Assembly (NCBI RefSeq): GCF_004784475.1
Contig: NZ_SRRT01000003.1
Coordinates: 310,001-374,000 of the forward strand
Reading direction: 5' to 3'
Source of the DNA: Streptomyces bauhiniae
GTDB lineage: Bacteria; Actinomycetota; Actinomycetes; Streptomycetales; Streptomycetaceae
Length of the DNA stretch: 64,000 nucleotides
Shown here: positions 19,596 to 29,938 of the stretch, in pieces
Layout: each line of letters opens with the position of its first letter
How positions within the stretch are numbered: position 1 is the first letter of the stretch
The notes under the pieces: model-generated
Told to the model about the DNA's origin: nothing
Databases searched by the model: none
What the model saw: the letters and a program-made list of their open reading frames with translations, nothing else
Position numbers and translations under genes: made by a program

Positions 19596-20828
19596 CTACT
19601 CGACGACGGCCTGCTTCAGCGGGAGGGCGGGGTCCGTCAGTGCCTCGGCGTCCATCACCCGGCCCGCCTCGATCAGCCGTCTGCCCTGGGCCAGGTCGCG
19701 CGGGCGGCCCACCGCCAGCAGGGCCACCAGGCGGCCCTCGCGCAGCCAGCACACGGTCCAGGCGGGGTCGGCCGGGTCGCCGCGCCACACCGTGCGGTCG
19801 GCGGCCGCGTGGTGGCCCGCGTACTGCACGAACCGCCCGAACTGCTCCGACCAGAAGTACGGCACCGGGTCGTAGGGCGCCGCCTCCTCGCCCAGGATGT
19901 CGGCGGCGACCGTACGGGGGCCCTGGAGGGCGTTGTCCCAGTGGTGGACGAGGAGCCGCTCGGCGTAGCGGGCCGAGGGGAAGGAGGTGCAGTCGCCGAC
20001 CGCGTACACGTCCGCGGCGGAGGTGCGCAGCCGGTCGTCGGCCAGCACGTCGCCGTGCGGGCCGAGGGCGATGCCGGAGCCGGCCAGCCAGTTGGTGGCG
20101 GGGTGGGCACCGATGCCGACCACGACGGCGCCGGAGGGCAGGTGGGCGCCGTCGTCCAGCACGACCGCGCCGGGCTCGACGGCCGCCACCCGGGCGCCGG
20201 TGCGCAGGGTGACACCGGCGTCGGCGTACCAGGCGGTCATCGGGGCGGCGACCTCGGCGGGCAGGGCGCCGGCCAGCGGGCGGTCGGCGGCCTCGACGAC
20301 GGTCACCGCACAGCCCGCCTCCCGGGCGGCGGTGGCGAACTCGGCGCCGATCCAGCCCGCGCCGACGACCACCACGTCGTGCTGCGCGGCCAGCACCGGG
20401 CGCAGCCGCTCGGCGTCGTCCAGGGTGCGCAGCAGGTGCACGCCGGGCGCCTGGTCGGTGCCGGGCAGCCGGACGGGTTCGGCGCCGGTGGCCAGGACCA
20501 GCACGTCGTACGGGACGGGTCCGGTGACGGTGTCCAGTTCGTGGTCGGCGGGGCGGACGCCGAGCGCCTCGCAGTTGAGCCGGAGGTCGATGTCGAGCGA
20601 GGCGAAGTCCACGTCGAAGGCGGAGCCGTCGGCGGTGCCCAGCAGGATGGCCTTGGACAGCGGGGGCCGGTCGTACGGCTGGTGCGGCTCGGCGCCGATC
20701 AGGGTGACGGGCCCGGTGAAGCCCTGTTCGCGCAGGGCGACGGCGGTCTGCACCCCGGCCATCCCCGCCCCGACGACGACCACGCGCCGTTCCTGTGCCT
20801 GGCCCGCCGAAGATCTCTGCTCGCTCAC
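19596..20828 (-). CDS. NAD(P)H-dependent flavoprotein reductase (ferredoxin reductase type)
   Basis: 410 residues. FAD motif VVVVGAGMAGVQTAVALREQG at about residues 16-36, NAD motif VVVVGAGWIGAEFATAAREAG near 150, second FAD motif DVYAVGDC near 290, and the C-terminal reductase domain (FWSEQFGRFVQYAGH). This is the layout of ferredoxin/rubredoxin reductases that feed P450s or dioxygenases. No ferredoxin or P450 gene is adjacent, so the electron acceptor is unknown. Start GTG. Confidence 0.9.
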   Translation of the reverse strand: MSEQRSSAGQAQERRVVVVGAGMAGVQTAVALREQGFTGPVTLIGAEPHQPYDRPPLSKAILLGTADGSAFDVDFASLDIDLRLNCEALGVRPADHELDTVTGPVPYDVLVLATGAEPVRLPGTDQAPGVHLLRTLDDAERLRPVLAAQHDVVVVGAGWIGAEFATAAREAGCAVTVVEAADRPLAGALPAEVAAPMTAWYADAGVTLRTGARVAAVEPGAVVLDDGAHLPSGAVVVGIGAHPATNWLAGSGIALGPHGDVLADDRLRTSAADVYAVGDCTSFPSARYAERLLVHHWDNALQGPRTVAADILGEEAAPYDPVPYFWSEQFGRFVQYAGHHAAADRTVWRGDPADPAWTVCWLREGRLVALLAVGRPRDLAQGRRLIEAGRVMDAEALTDPALPLKQAVVE

Positions 20829-20861
20829 ATCGCCACCCTAGATCACCTGACTGCCCGTCAG

Positions 20862-21212
20862 TCAGTGCGCTGCGGCACCGACCTCTTCCACCACGCTGGT
20901 GCCCGCGCCCGGCCCGGATTCCCACTCCCACTCCTCCTCCAGCCGGACCCGGCCGTCGGGCAGCTCGGTCACGGTGGAGACGCAGTGCCCGGAGGCGGTG
21001 GTGCCGTCGTGCCGGAGCTGCACGTACCGGAAGTCCAGCCGGTCCCCGGCGCGGGTGCCGACGAGGTGGCCGCGCGCGATGTCGCCGCCCGCGTACTCGG
21101 CCCAGATCCGCCCCTCGCTCTCGTGGTAGGCGAACCGGGTCCCGGTGCCCACCTGGCCCGGTGCCTGGTCGGCCACGGGGGCGAGGGTGAGTCCGTCGAG
21201 CGAGCGGGGCAT
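20862..21212 (-). CDS. Small conserved beta-barrel-like protein of unknown function
   Basis: 116 residues. The sequence GTRFAYHESEGRIWAEYAGGDIARGHLVGTRAGDRLDFRYVQLRHDGTTASGHCVSTVTELPDGRVRLEEEWEW resembles a family sometimes mislabelled N-acetylglutamate synthase in Firmicutes; nothing suggests acetyltransferase activity. Alternating beta-strand pattern, no signal peptide. The ATG faces the thiO promoter across a short gap, and the upstream part of the frame overlaps the TPP riboswitch, so the short start is preferred. Confidence 0.75.
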   Translation of the reverse strand: MPRSLDGLTLAPVADQAPGQVGTGTRFAYHESEGRIWAEYAGGDIARGHLVGTRAGDRLDFRYVQLRHDGTTASGHCVSTVTELPDGRVRLEEEWEWESGPGAGTSVVEEVGAAAH

Positions 21213-21227
21213 GGGCGTGGGCTCCCT

Positions 21228-21256
21228 TACGGGTGAGCTGGTGGGGCGGCTAGGCT
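21228..21256 (+). promoter_or_regulatory. Probable thiOSG promoter
   Basis: TAGGCT at 21251-21256 is a good -10; the -35 (TTACGG, 17-base spacer) is weak. Transcription would start near 21263, just before the TPP aptamer. Confidence 0.5.
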
Positions 21257-21270
21257 GGCCACCGTACAAG

Positions 21271-21374
21271 CACTCGCGGGAGCCCGGACGCACCGGGCTG
21301 AGAGGGAGGCTGGCGGCCTCCGACCGTACGAACCTGATCCGGGTCATGCCGGCGAAGGGAGGGGCGAGACGCCC
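21271..21374 (+). promoter_or_regulatory. TPP riboswitch (THI element) of thiO
   Basis: The conserved pieces are in order: CACTCGCGGGAGCCC, CGGGCTGAGAGGGAGGC, then GAACCTGATCCGGGTCATGCC and GGCGAAGGGA. The aptamer 3' end includes the GGGAGGGG ribosome site of thiO. A GGGCG-AGA-CGCCC hairpin (21362-21374) directly abuts the ATG at 21375. This points to control of translation: TPP binding would hide the ribosome site. Switching off transcription is not suggested, since no terminator lies between aptamer and gene. Confidence 0.95.
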
Positions 21375-23631
<2,257 letters not shown>

Positions 23632-23641
23632 ACTCGCCCGC

Positions 23642-25579
23642 GTGGATACGACCCTCTCGGACCCCCTCCTCGGCCAGGTGCTCGACGGCCGCTATCGCGT
23701 CGAGGCGCGGATCGCCGTCGGCGGGATGGCGACCGTCTACCGGGCCCTGGACATCCGGCTGGACCGGGTCCTGGCGCTCAAGGTGATGCATCCGGCGCTG
23801 GCCGCCGACGGCGCCTTCGTGGACCGGTTCATCCGTGAGGCCAAGTCGGTCGCCCGGCTGTCCCACCCCAATGTGGTGCAGGTCTTCGACCAGGGCACCG
23901 ACGGGGGTTACGTCTACCTCGCCATGGAGTACGTCGCCGGGTGCACCCTGCGCGACGTGCTGCGCGAGCGGGGCGCGCTGCGGCCGAGGGCGGCCCTGGA
24001 CATCGTGGAGCCGGTGCTCGCCGCGCTGGGCGCCGCCCACCGGGCCGGGTTCGTGCACCGGGACATGAAGCCGGAGAACGTGCTGATCGGGGACGACGGC
24101 CGGGTCAAGGTCGCCGACTTCGGCCTGGTGCGCTCGGTGGACACGGTCACCAGCACCACCGGCTCGGTCCTCGGCACCGTCTCCTACCTGGCCCCGGAGC
24201 AGATCGAGCAGGGCACCGCCGACCCGCGCGTGGACGTGTACGCCTGCGGTGTCGTGCTCTACGAGATGCTGACCGGCGCCAAGCCGCACTCCGGGGACTC
24301 CCCCGCCCAGGTCATCTATAAGCACCTGAACGACGACGTGCCCCCGCCCTCGGCGCTGGCGCCGGGCGTGGCCCCCGAGCTGGACGAACTGGTGGCCGCG
24401 GCCACCGCCCGCACCCCGGCCCTGCGCCCGGCGGACGCGGCCGCGCTGCTCGGCGAGGTGCTGCGGGTGCGCGGCACGCTCACCGAGGAGCAGCTCGACA
24501 CGCTGCCCCCGCAGGCCCTCTCGGGCGCCCACGACAACGCGGGCGACCGGACGAGCGTGCTGCCGCGCGCCCTGACCATCCGGCCGCTCCCGGTCGACGG
24601 AGACGGCGAGGACGGTCGCGACGTCACGAGCGTGCTGCACACCACCGACATCGAGCCTCCGCCCACCCGGCGCGGCACCGGACGGTCCCGGCGGCCCCGG
24701 CGCACGCTGCTGACCCTGCTGGCGGCGGTGCTGGTGGTCCTGGGCGTCGGCGGCGGGGTCTGGTACATCAACTCGGGCCAGTTCACCAAGGTGCCGCCGG
24801 TGCTGTCGCGCACCCAGGACCAGGCCGAGCAGCGGCTGAAGGCGGCCGGTCTCGAGGTGGGCGGTGTGAAGCGCGCCTACAGCGACACGGTGGACCGGGG
24901 CACGGTCATCAGCACCGACCCGTCGGCCGGCTCCCGCGTCCGGGGCCACGCCTCGGTGGGGCTCACGGTCTCGCTGGGCCCGCGTACCGTCTCGGTGCCC
25001 AGGGTGGCGGGGCAGCCGCTGGAGCAGGCGCGGGAGCGGCTGAAGACGGCCGGCCTGGAGCCGGGCATGGTCACCCGCGAGTTCAGCGACGAGGTCGAGC
25101 GGGGTTCCGTGGTCCGTACGACGCCGGAGGCAGGCATCGAGCGGCACGCCGGGTCGGCGATCGCGCTGGTCGTCAGCAAGGGCGCCCCGGTCGACATCCC
25201 GGACGTCAGCGGCGAGGACGCGGAGAGCGCCCGCCAGGACCTGACCGACGCCGGACTGAAGGTGAAGATCGCCGCCGAGCGCGTCAACTCCGACTTCGAC
25301 AAGGGCCAGGTGGCCGCCCAGTCGCCGGAGCCGGGCGCCCAGGGCGCCGAGGGCGACACGGTGACGCTGACGCTGTCCAAGGGCCCGGAGATGGTGAAGG
25401 TCCCGGACGTGACCGGGTCGAACGTGGACGACGCCCACCGGAAGCTGGAGGCGGCCGGGTTCGAGGTGCACGAGGACCGGGGGCTGCTGGGGCTGTTCGG
25501 CGACACCGTGAAGAAGCAGTCCGTGGCGGGCGGCGACGAGGCGCCCAAGGGCTCGAAGGTCACGATCACCATCCGGTGA
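23642..25579 (+). CDS. PASTA-domain Ser/Thr protein kinase (PknB/PknL type)
   Basis: Membrane receptor kinase, 645 residues. Kinase domain at about 10-275: catalytic Lys47 in LALKVMH, HRDMKPENVLI, DFG in VKVADFGLV, and the activation loop with VTSTTGSVLGTVSYLAPEQ. A juxtamembrane region with RRPRR precedes one transmembrane helix near 355-375 (TLLTLLAAVLVVLGVGGGVWYI). Four extracellular PASTA repeats follow, which in this family bind muropeptides or lipid II. A TAGACT hexamer, whose TAG is the thiG stop, ends seven bases before the GTG, so a leaderless transcript is possible. The Rv2175c-like gene at 19165 may encode a substrate. Confidence 0.93.
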   Translation: MDTTLSDPLLGQVLDGRYRVEARIAVGGMATVYRALDIRLDRVLALKVMHPALAADGAFVDRFIREAKSVARLSHPNVVQVFDQGTDGGYVYLAMEYVAGCTLRDVLRERGALRPRAALDIVEPVLAALGAAHRAGFVHRDMKPENVLIGDDGRVKVADFGLVRSVDTVTSTTGSVLGTVSYLAPEQIEQGTADPRVDVYACGVVLYEMLTGAKPHSGDSPAQVIYKHLNDDVPPPSALAPGVAPELDELVAAATARTPALRPADAAALLGEVLRVRGTLTEEQLDTLPPQALSGAHDNAGDRTSVLPRALTIRPLPVDGDGEDGRDVTSVLHTTDIEPPPTRRGTGRSRRPRRTLLTLLAAVLVVLGVGGGVWYINSGQFTKVPPVLSRTQDQAEQRLKAAGLEVGGVKRAYSDTVDRGTVISTDPSAGSRVRGHASVGLTVSLGPRTVSVPRVAGQPLEQARERLKTAGLEPGMVTREFSDEVERGSVVRTTPEAGIERHAGSAIALVVSKGAPVDIPDVSGEDAESARQDLTDAGLKVKIAAERVNSDFDKGQVAAQSPEPGAQGAEGDTVTLTLSKGPEMVKVPDVTGSNVDDAHRKLEAAGFEVHEDRGLLGLFGDTVKKQSVAGGDEAPKGSKVTITIR

Positions 25580-25636
25580 CCGGTCTCACCGCGGCCGCCG
25601 GTCCGGGCGCGCGGGACGGCGTGACACCCTGAACGG

Positions 25637-26539
25637 GTGACACTCCAGCCGTCCCCCGCAGCTCCCCTCACCGTCCCCGGTGCCCTCCGCAACCCCGTCG
25701 GCGCCCATGTGCCGGTGGCCGGCGGGCTGCACTCGACCGGACTTCCGTACGCCCGTGAGCTGCGGGCGGAGACCGTGCAGGTCTTCGTGGCCAACCCGCG
25801 CGGCTGGGCCACCCCGGCCGGGAACCCGGCCCAGGACGAGGCGTTCCGGGCGGCCTGCACGGCGGAGTCGATACCGGCGTATGTGCACGCGCCCTATCTG
25901 ATCAACTTCGGCTCGCACACCGAGGCGACCGTGGAGCGCTCGGTGGAGTCGCTGCGGCACTCCCTGCGGCGCGGGCGGGACATCGGGGCGCTCGGCGTGG
26001 TGGTGCACACCGGCAGCGCGACCGGCGGGCGCCCGCGCGAGGTGGCCCTGAAGCAGGTGCGCGAGCATCTGCTGCCGCTGCTGGACGAGCTGACCCACGA
26101 CGACGACCCGTTCCTGCTGCTGGAGTCGACGGCCGGGCAGGGTTCCTCACTGTGCTCGCGGACCTGGGACTTCGGCCCGTACTTCGAGGCGCTGGACGCC
26201 CACCCCAAGCTCGGCGTCTGCCTGGACACCTGCCACATCTACGCGGCCGGGCACGACCTGACCGGCCCGGACGGCATGCGGCAGACCCTCGATCTGCTGG
26301 TGGAGACCGTGGGCGAGGGACGGCTGAAGCTGATCCACGCCAACGACTCCAAGGATGTGGCCGGCGCACACAAGGACCGCCACGAGAACATTGGCTCCGG
26401 ACACATCGGCGAGGAGCCGTTCCGGGCCCTGCTCCAACACCCGGCCACCGCGGGCGTCCCGCTGGTGATCGAGACCCCCGGCGGCAAGGAGGGCCACGCG
26501 GCGGACGTGGCCCGGCTGAAGCGCCTCAGGGACGGCTAG
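25637..26539 (+). CDS. nfo: Endonuclease IV (AP endonuclease)
   Basis: Zinc enzyme that cuts DNA 5' of abasic sites in base excision repair. 300 residues, TIM barrel. Ligand motifs in order: HAPYLINFGS, VVVHTGSATGG, LLESTAGQGSSL, CLDTCHIYAAGHD, IHANDSKDVAGAHKDRHENIGSGHIG and VIETPGG. GTG start without a clear ribosome site. Stands alone after the kinase gene. Confidence 0.94.
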   Translation: MTLQPSPAAPLTVPGALRNPVGAHVPVAGGLHSTGLPYARELRAETVQVFVANPRGWATPAGNPAQDEAFRAACTAESIPAYVHAPYLINFGSHTEATVERSVESLRHSLRRGRDIGALGVVVHTGSATGGRPREVALKQVREHLLPLLDELTHDDDPFLLLESTAGQGSSLCSRTWDFGPYFEALDAHPKLGVCLDTCHIYAAGHDLTGPDGMRQTLDLLVETVGEGRLKLIHANDSKDVAGAHKDRHENIGSGHIGEEPFRALLQHPATAGVPLVIETPGGKEGHAADVARLKRLRDG

Positions 26540-26563
26540 AGCGCGCCTCAGGAACGGCCGGAG

Positions 26564-27196
26564 CTACAGCTCGGGACCGTCACCGGGCTCCTCCTGGTAG
26601 GAGTAGCGCTGTTCCTTCCAGGGGTCGCCCACGTTGTGGTAGCCGCGCTGTTCCCAGAAGCCCCGGCGGTCGGCGGTCATGTACTCCACGCCCCGGACCC
26701 ACTTGGGGCCCTTCCAGGCGTACAGGTGCGGGACGACCAGGCGGGCCGGGAAGCCGTGTTCGGCGGTGAGGAGTTCGCCGTCCTTGTGGATGGCGAAGAT
26801 GGCGCGCTCGTCGGCGAAGTCGGCCAGCCGGAGGTTGGCGCTGAAGCCGTACTCGGCCCAGACCATCACATGGGTGACCTCGGGCGCGGGCGGCGCCAGG
26901 TCGAGGATCGCGCGGGCGGGCACCCCGCCCCACTCGGCGCCGAGCATGCTGAACTTCGTCACGCAGTGCAGGTCGGCCACGACGGTGGTGTACGGCAGGG
27001 CGGTGAACTCCTCGTGGGTCCAGGACCGCTTGTCGCCGTCGGCGGTGGCGCCGAAGACGCGGAAGTCCCAGCGCTCGGGGCGGAACTTGGGCACGGGCCC
27101 GTAGTGCGTGACCGGCCAGCCGCGCTGGAGCCGCTGCCCCGGCGGAAGATCTGCCGCTGCCCCCGTTCCAGACGCGCGTTCCACCGGATGACCCAT
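26564..27196 (-). CDS. Sulfite oxidase-like molybdopterin enzyme
   Basis: 210 residues covering one oxidoreductase molybdopterin-binding domain. The molybdenum-coordinating Cys is in VVADLHCVTKFSMLGAEWGGV; GFPARLVVPHLYAWKGPKWVRGVEYM is typical. No Tat signal and no dimerisation or heme domain, so a cytoplasmic single-domain member. The start ATG has AGGA at good spacing. Convergent with endonuclease IV and divergent from bacterioferritin. The substrate is unknown; sulfite is only a family guess. Confidence 0.88.
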   Translation of the reverse strand: MGHPVERASGTGAAADLPPGQRLQRGWPVTHYGPVPKFRPERWDFRVFGATADGDKRSWTHEEFTALPYTTVVADLHCVTKFSMLGAEWGGVPARAILDLAPPAPEVTHVMVWAEYGFSANLRLADFADERAIFAIHKDGELLTAEHGFPARLVVPHLYAWKGPKWVRGVEYMTADRRGFWEQRGYHNVGDPWKEQRYSYQEEPGDGPEL

Positions 27197-27349
27197 GTCT
27201 CCATCCTGACAGACCCGGCGGGGTGCATCCGACCAGCACAGGTACATTTCCGGCATTGTCTACTAAGTGTGCGCTTACTGGACGGCTCGGGGCGCCGGTG
27301 GAATCATGCGGCAGGATCTGCCAGGAATGTCCGGAAGGAGCCCATCCCG

Positions 27350-27841
27350 ATGTCAGGCGACCCCGAGGTCATCGAGCTGCTCAACGAACAGCTCACCGCC
27401 GAGCTGACCGCGATCAACCAGTACTTCCTGCACGCCAAGCTCCAGGACCACAAGGGGTGGACGAAGCTCGCCCGGTACACCAGGGCCGAGTCCTTCGACG
27501 AGATGCGGCACGCGGAGTCCCTGACCGACCGCATCCTGATGCTGGACGGCCTGCCCAACTACCAGCGGCTCTTCCATGTCTCGGTCGGCCAGACGGTGAC
27601 CGAGATGTTCCGGGCGGACCGGCAGATCGAGGTCGAGGCCATCGACCGGCTGCGCCGGGGCGTGGAGATCATGCGGGCCAAGGGCGACATCACCTCGGCC
27701 AACGTCTTCGAGGCGATCCTCGCCGACGAGGAGCTGCACATCGACTACCTGGAGACCCAGCTCGACCTGATCGAGAAGCTGGGCGAGTCGCTCTACCTGT
27801 CCACGGTGATCGAGCAGGTCCAGCCGGACACGGCGGGCTGA
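27350..27841 (+). CDS. bfr: Bacterioferritin
   Basis: 24-mer iron store, 163 residues. Ferroxidase residues Glu18, Glu51 and His54 are present (AELTAINQYFLH; SFDEMRHAES), as is DEELHIDYLE for the far side. Met52 of DEM is the axial heme ligand, so heme should bind between dimers. AAGGAG lies upstream of the ATG. No iron box is visible in its own upstream region. The Bfd gene is convergent immediately downstream. Confidence 0.96.
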   Translation: MSGDPEVIELLNEQLTAELTAINQYFLHAKLQDHKGWTKLARYTRAESFDEMRHAESLTDRILMLDGLPNYQRLFHVSVGQTVTEMFRADRQIEVEAIDRLRRGVEIMRAKGDITSANVFEAILADEELHIDYLETQLDLIEKLGESLYLSTVIEQVQPDTAG

Positions 27842-27860
27842 GCCGAGGGGCCCGGCAGCC

Positions 27861-28112
27861 TCAGGCGGCGTCGCCGAGGCGGCGTACGGGTGCCTCGGCG
27901 GTGGCGGTGACAAGCACCGGCGGGCGCTGGGCGATCTGCTCGCGGCGCGGGCAGGCGCCCCGGCCGAGGAGGGCCTGGATGCGGCGGACACAGCCGCCGC
28001 AGTCGGTGCCGGCCTTGCAGGCGGAGGCGATCTGGCGCGGGGTGCAGGCGCCGTCCGCGGCGTGCTGCTTGACCTGCTGCTCGGTGATGCCGAAGCAACT
28101 GCAGACGAACAC
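27861..28112 (-). CDS. bfd: Bacterioferritin-associated ferredoxin (Bfd)
   Basis: [2Fe-2S] protein that reduces bacterioferritin to release iron. 83 residues. Cluster ligands are Cys4 and Cys6 (FVCSCFG) and the CxxC of GTDCGGCVR. The start used is the second of two in-frame GTGs: GGGAGG lies eight bases before it but only touches the first one, and the resulting N-terminus matches the E. coli protein. Preceded by an iron box, so expected to be made when iron is scarce. Confidence 0.92.
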   Translation of the reverse strand: MFVCSCFGITEQQVKQHAADGACTPRQIASACKAGTDCGGCVRRIQALLGRGACPRREQIAQRPPVLVTATAEAPVRRLGDAA

Positions 28113-28163
28113 CAGGTTCACCTCCCGACGGGACCGCCGATCGCTGCCGTCGCCGGATTTCGG

Positions 28164-28182
28164 TGAGGCAAACCTAACCTAA
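28164..28182 (-). promoter_or_regulatory. Iron box (DmdR1/IdeR-type operator) of bfd
   Basis: Minus strand TTAGGTTAGGTTTGCCTCA, a close match to the actinobacterial iron-box consensus TTAGGTTAGGCTCACCTAA. It is 52 bases upstream of the bfd GTG, a promoter position, so iron-loaded repressor should shut off bfd. Confidence 0.88.
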
Positions 28183-28210
28183 CCCGAAGGGCGGGGGCCG
28201 GGGAAGCGGA

Positions 28211-28240
28211 AGGGCGCGGATCTCGTGTGATCCGCGCCCT
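28211..28240 (-). terminator. Terminator of the DAHP synthase gene
   Basis: Perfect 12-bp arms (AGGGCGCGGATC) around a six-base loop, starting 27 bases beyond the minus-strand stop codon at 28267. Confidence 0.85.
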
Positions 28241-28266
28241 ACTTCACGCTCGACGCCGGTGCGGCC

Positions 28267-29622
28267 TCACTGGTCCCGGTACATCTCCGCGACCAGGAAG
28301 GCGAGGTCCAGCGACTGGCTGCGGTTGAGCCGGGGGTCGCAGGCCGTCTCGTAGCGCTGGTGCAGGTCGTCGACGAAGATCTCGTCGCCGCCGCCCACGC
28401 ACTCGGTGACGTCGTCGCCGGTCAGCTCCACGTGGATGCCGCCGGGGTGGGTGCCCAGGCCCTTGTGGACCTCGAAGAAGCCCTTGACCTCGTCCAGCAC
28501 GTCGTCGAAGCGGCGGGTCTTGTGCCCGGAGGCCGCCTCGAAGGTGTTGCCGTGCATCGGGTCGGTCACCCAGGCCACCGTGGCACCGGACGCCGTGACC
28601 TTCTCCACCAGCTCCGGCAGCCGGTCCCGGATCTTGTCGGCGCCCATCCGGACGATGAACGTCAGCCGGCCCGGCTCCCGGTCGGGGTCGAGACGGTCGA
28701 TGTAGCGCAGCGCGTCCTCGGCCGTGGTGGTCGGGCCCAGCTTGATGCCGATCGGGTTGCGGATCTTGGACGCGAACTCGATGTGCGCGCCGTCCATCTG
28801 CCGGGTGCGCTCACCGATCCACACCATGTGCCCGGAGACGTCGTACAGCTTGCCGGTGCGGGAGTCGACGCGGGTCAGCGCCGACTCGTAGTCCAGCAGC
28901 AGCGCCTCGTGCGAGGAGTAGAACTCGACGGTCTTGAACTCCTCCGGCTCCGCGCCGCAGGCCCGCATGAAGTTCAGCGCCTGGTCGATCTCGCGGGCGA
29001 GCTGCTCGTAGCGCTGGCCCGACGGCGAGGACTTCACGAAGTCCTGGTTCCAGGCGTGCACCTGGCGCAGGTCGGCGTAGCCGCCGGTGGTGAAGGCGCG
29101 GACCAGGTTCAGCGTGGAGGCGGAGGCGTGGTACATCCGCTTCAGCCGCTCGGGGTCCGGGTAGCGGCTCTTCTCGGTGAAGTCGAAGCCGTTGACGGAG
29201 TCGCCCCGGTACACCGGCAGGGTCACACCGTCACGGGTCTCGGTGGGCTTGGAGCGCGGCTTGGAGTACTGGCCCGCGATCCGGCCGACCTTGACCACCG
29301 GGACGGACGCGGCGTACGTCAGCACGGCGCCCATCTGCAGGATCGTCTTGACCTTGGCCCGGATGTGCTCGGCGCCCACCGCGTCGAAGGACTCGGCGCA
29401 GTCGCCGCCCTGGAGCAGGAACGCCTCGCCCTTGGCGACGGACGCCAGCCGGGCGCGCAACTGGTCGCACTCGCCCGCGAAGACGAGGGGCGGATAGGTC
29501 GACAGCTCCGCGATCACTTCGCGCAGAGCCTCGGTATCCGGGTATTCGGGCTGCTGCGCCGCGGGCAGGTCTCGCCAGGTCGCCTCGGCGGCCACGGCTC
29601 GGGAATCAGCGTTCACGGTCAC
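28267..29622 (-). CDS. aroH: Class II DAHP synthase (AroH-type), first step of the shikimate pathway
   Basis: Condenses phosphoenolpyruvate and erythrose 4-phosphate. 451 residues, the plant/actinobacterial class II enzyme: LLQGGDCAESF, VVKVGRIAGQYSKPRS, GDSVNGFD, GHMVWIGERTRQMDGAH, KLGPTTTAEDA, TDPMHGNT and GGIHVELTGDDVTECVGG. Of two GTGs, the first is used because TAATGT ends seven bases before it, suggesting a leaderless mRNA; the second, six bases on, has GAGAGG at good distance. Divergent from trpEG, with which it shares the aromatic pathway. Confidence 0.96.
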   Translation of the reverse strand: MTVNADSRAVAAEATWRDLPAAQQPEYPDTEALREVIAELSTYPPLVFAGECDQLRARLASVAKGEAFLLQGGDCAESFDAVGAEHIRAKVKTILQMGAVLTYAASVPVVKVGRIAGQYSKPRSKPTETRDGVTLPVYRGDSVNGFDFTEKSRYPDPERLKRMYHASASTLNLVRAFTTGGYADLRQVHAWNQDFVKSSPSGQRYEQLAREIDQALNFMRACGAEPEEFKTVEFYSSHEALLLDYESALTRVDSRTGKLYDVSGHMVWIGERTRQMDGAHIEFASKIRNPIGIKLGPTTTAEDALRYIDRLDPDREPGRLTFIVRMGADKIRDRLPELVEKVTASGATVAWVTDPMHGNTFEAASGHKTRRFDDVLDEVKGFFEVHKGLGTHPGGIHVELTGDDVTECVGGGDEIFVDDLHQRYETACDPRLNRSQSLDLAFLVAEMYRDQ

Positions 29623-29731
29623 CCTCTCAACATTACGGGGTCACGACCGGTGCTCCCGGCCCCGCTCGAAAGGTGAGACGGGGTGACTGCTCCGTGGACG
29701 GCTTTCCCGGCGCCGGGCCGGGCCGATGCGG

Positions 29732-29737
29732 TAGGGT
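29732..29737 (+). promoter_or_regulatory. Probable -10 element of the trpL-trpEG transcript
   Basis: TAGGGT ends seven bases before the GTG of the leader peptide, so the RNA would begin at that codon and the leader ORF would be leaderless. No good -35 element is seen 16-19 bases upstream. Confidence 0.5.
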
Positions 29738-29744
29738 CGGCGCC

Positions 29745-29801
29745 GTGTTCGCGCTGCAGATCCAGAACTGGTGGTGGACCGCTCTTCCGGCGGCCCACTG
29801 A
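29745..29801 (+). CDS. trpL: Trp leader peptide, 18 residues with WWW
   Basis: GTG-started ORF reading VFALQIQNWWWTALPAAH, then TGA. Three successive Trp codons at 29769-29777 mark it as a sensor of charged tRNA-Trp. It lies 26 bases before the attenuator hairpin and 138 bases before trpEG. Its last codons contain GGCGGCC, identical to the 3' arm of the terminator, so the leader can pair with the terminator's 5' arm. Confidence 0.93.
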   Translation: MFALQIQNWWWTALPAAH

Positions 29802-29826
29802 TTCGCGCGCACTACCGAGACTTACG

Positions 29827-29853
29827 CGAAGGCCGCCCGAGGGGCGGCCTTCG
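29827..29853 (+). terminator. Trp attenuator hairpin
   Basis: Arms CGAAGGCCGCC and GGCGGCCTTCG around a five-base loop, followed by GTGTTTC. The alternative antiterminator pairs GGCGGCC at 29789-29795 (inside trpL) with GGCCGCC at 29831-29837. A ribosome stalled on the Trp codons leaves the antiterminator free to form; one that reaches the stop codon covers it, and termination follows. Confidence 0.9.
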
Positions 29854-29938
29854 GTGTTTCCCGGGGTCCGTTCCACGAACGGCGTCCGTCGTGCCCGCCT
29901 TTCCGGTTTTCCGGACCGCCCGACGCAAGAGGACCCCC

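Noticed and set aside
25600..25650. GTGACAC repeat before endonuclease IV as an operator
   Set aside because: It is a short direct repeat, and the apparent dyad does not pair when written as a complement.
27197..27349. Iron box upstream of bacterioferritin
   Set aside because: Searched for TTAGGTTAGGCTCACCTAA-like sequence; the best match is poor and lacks the repeat.
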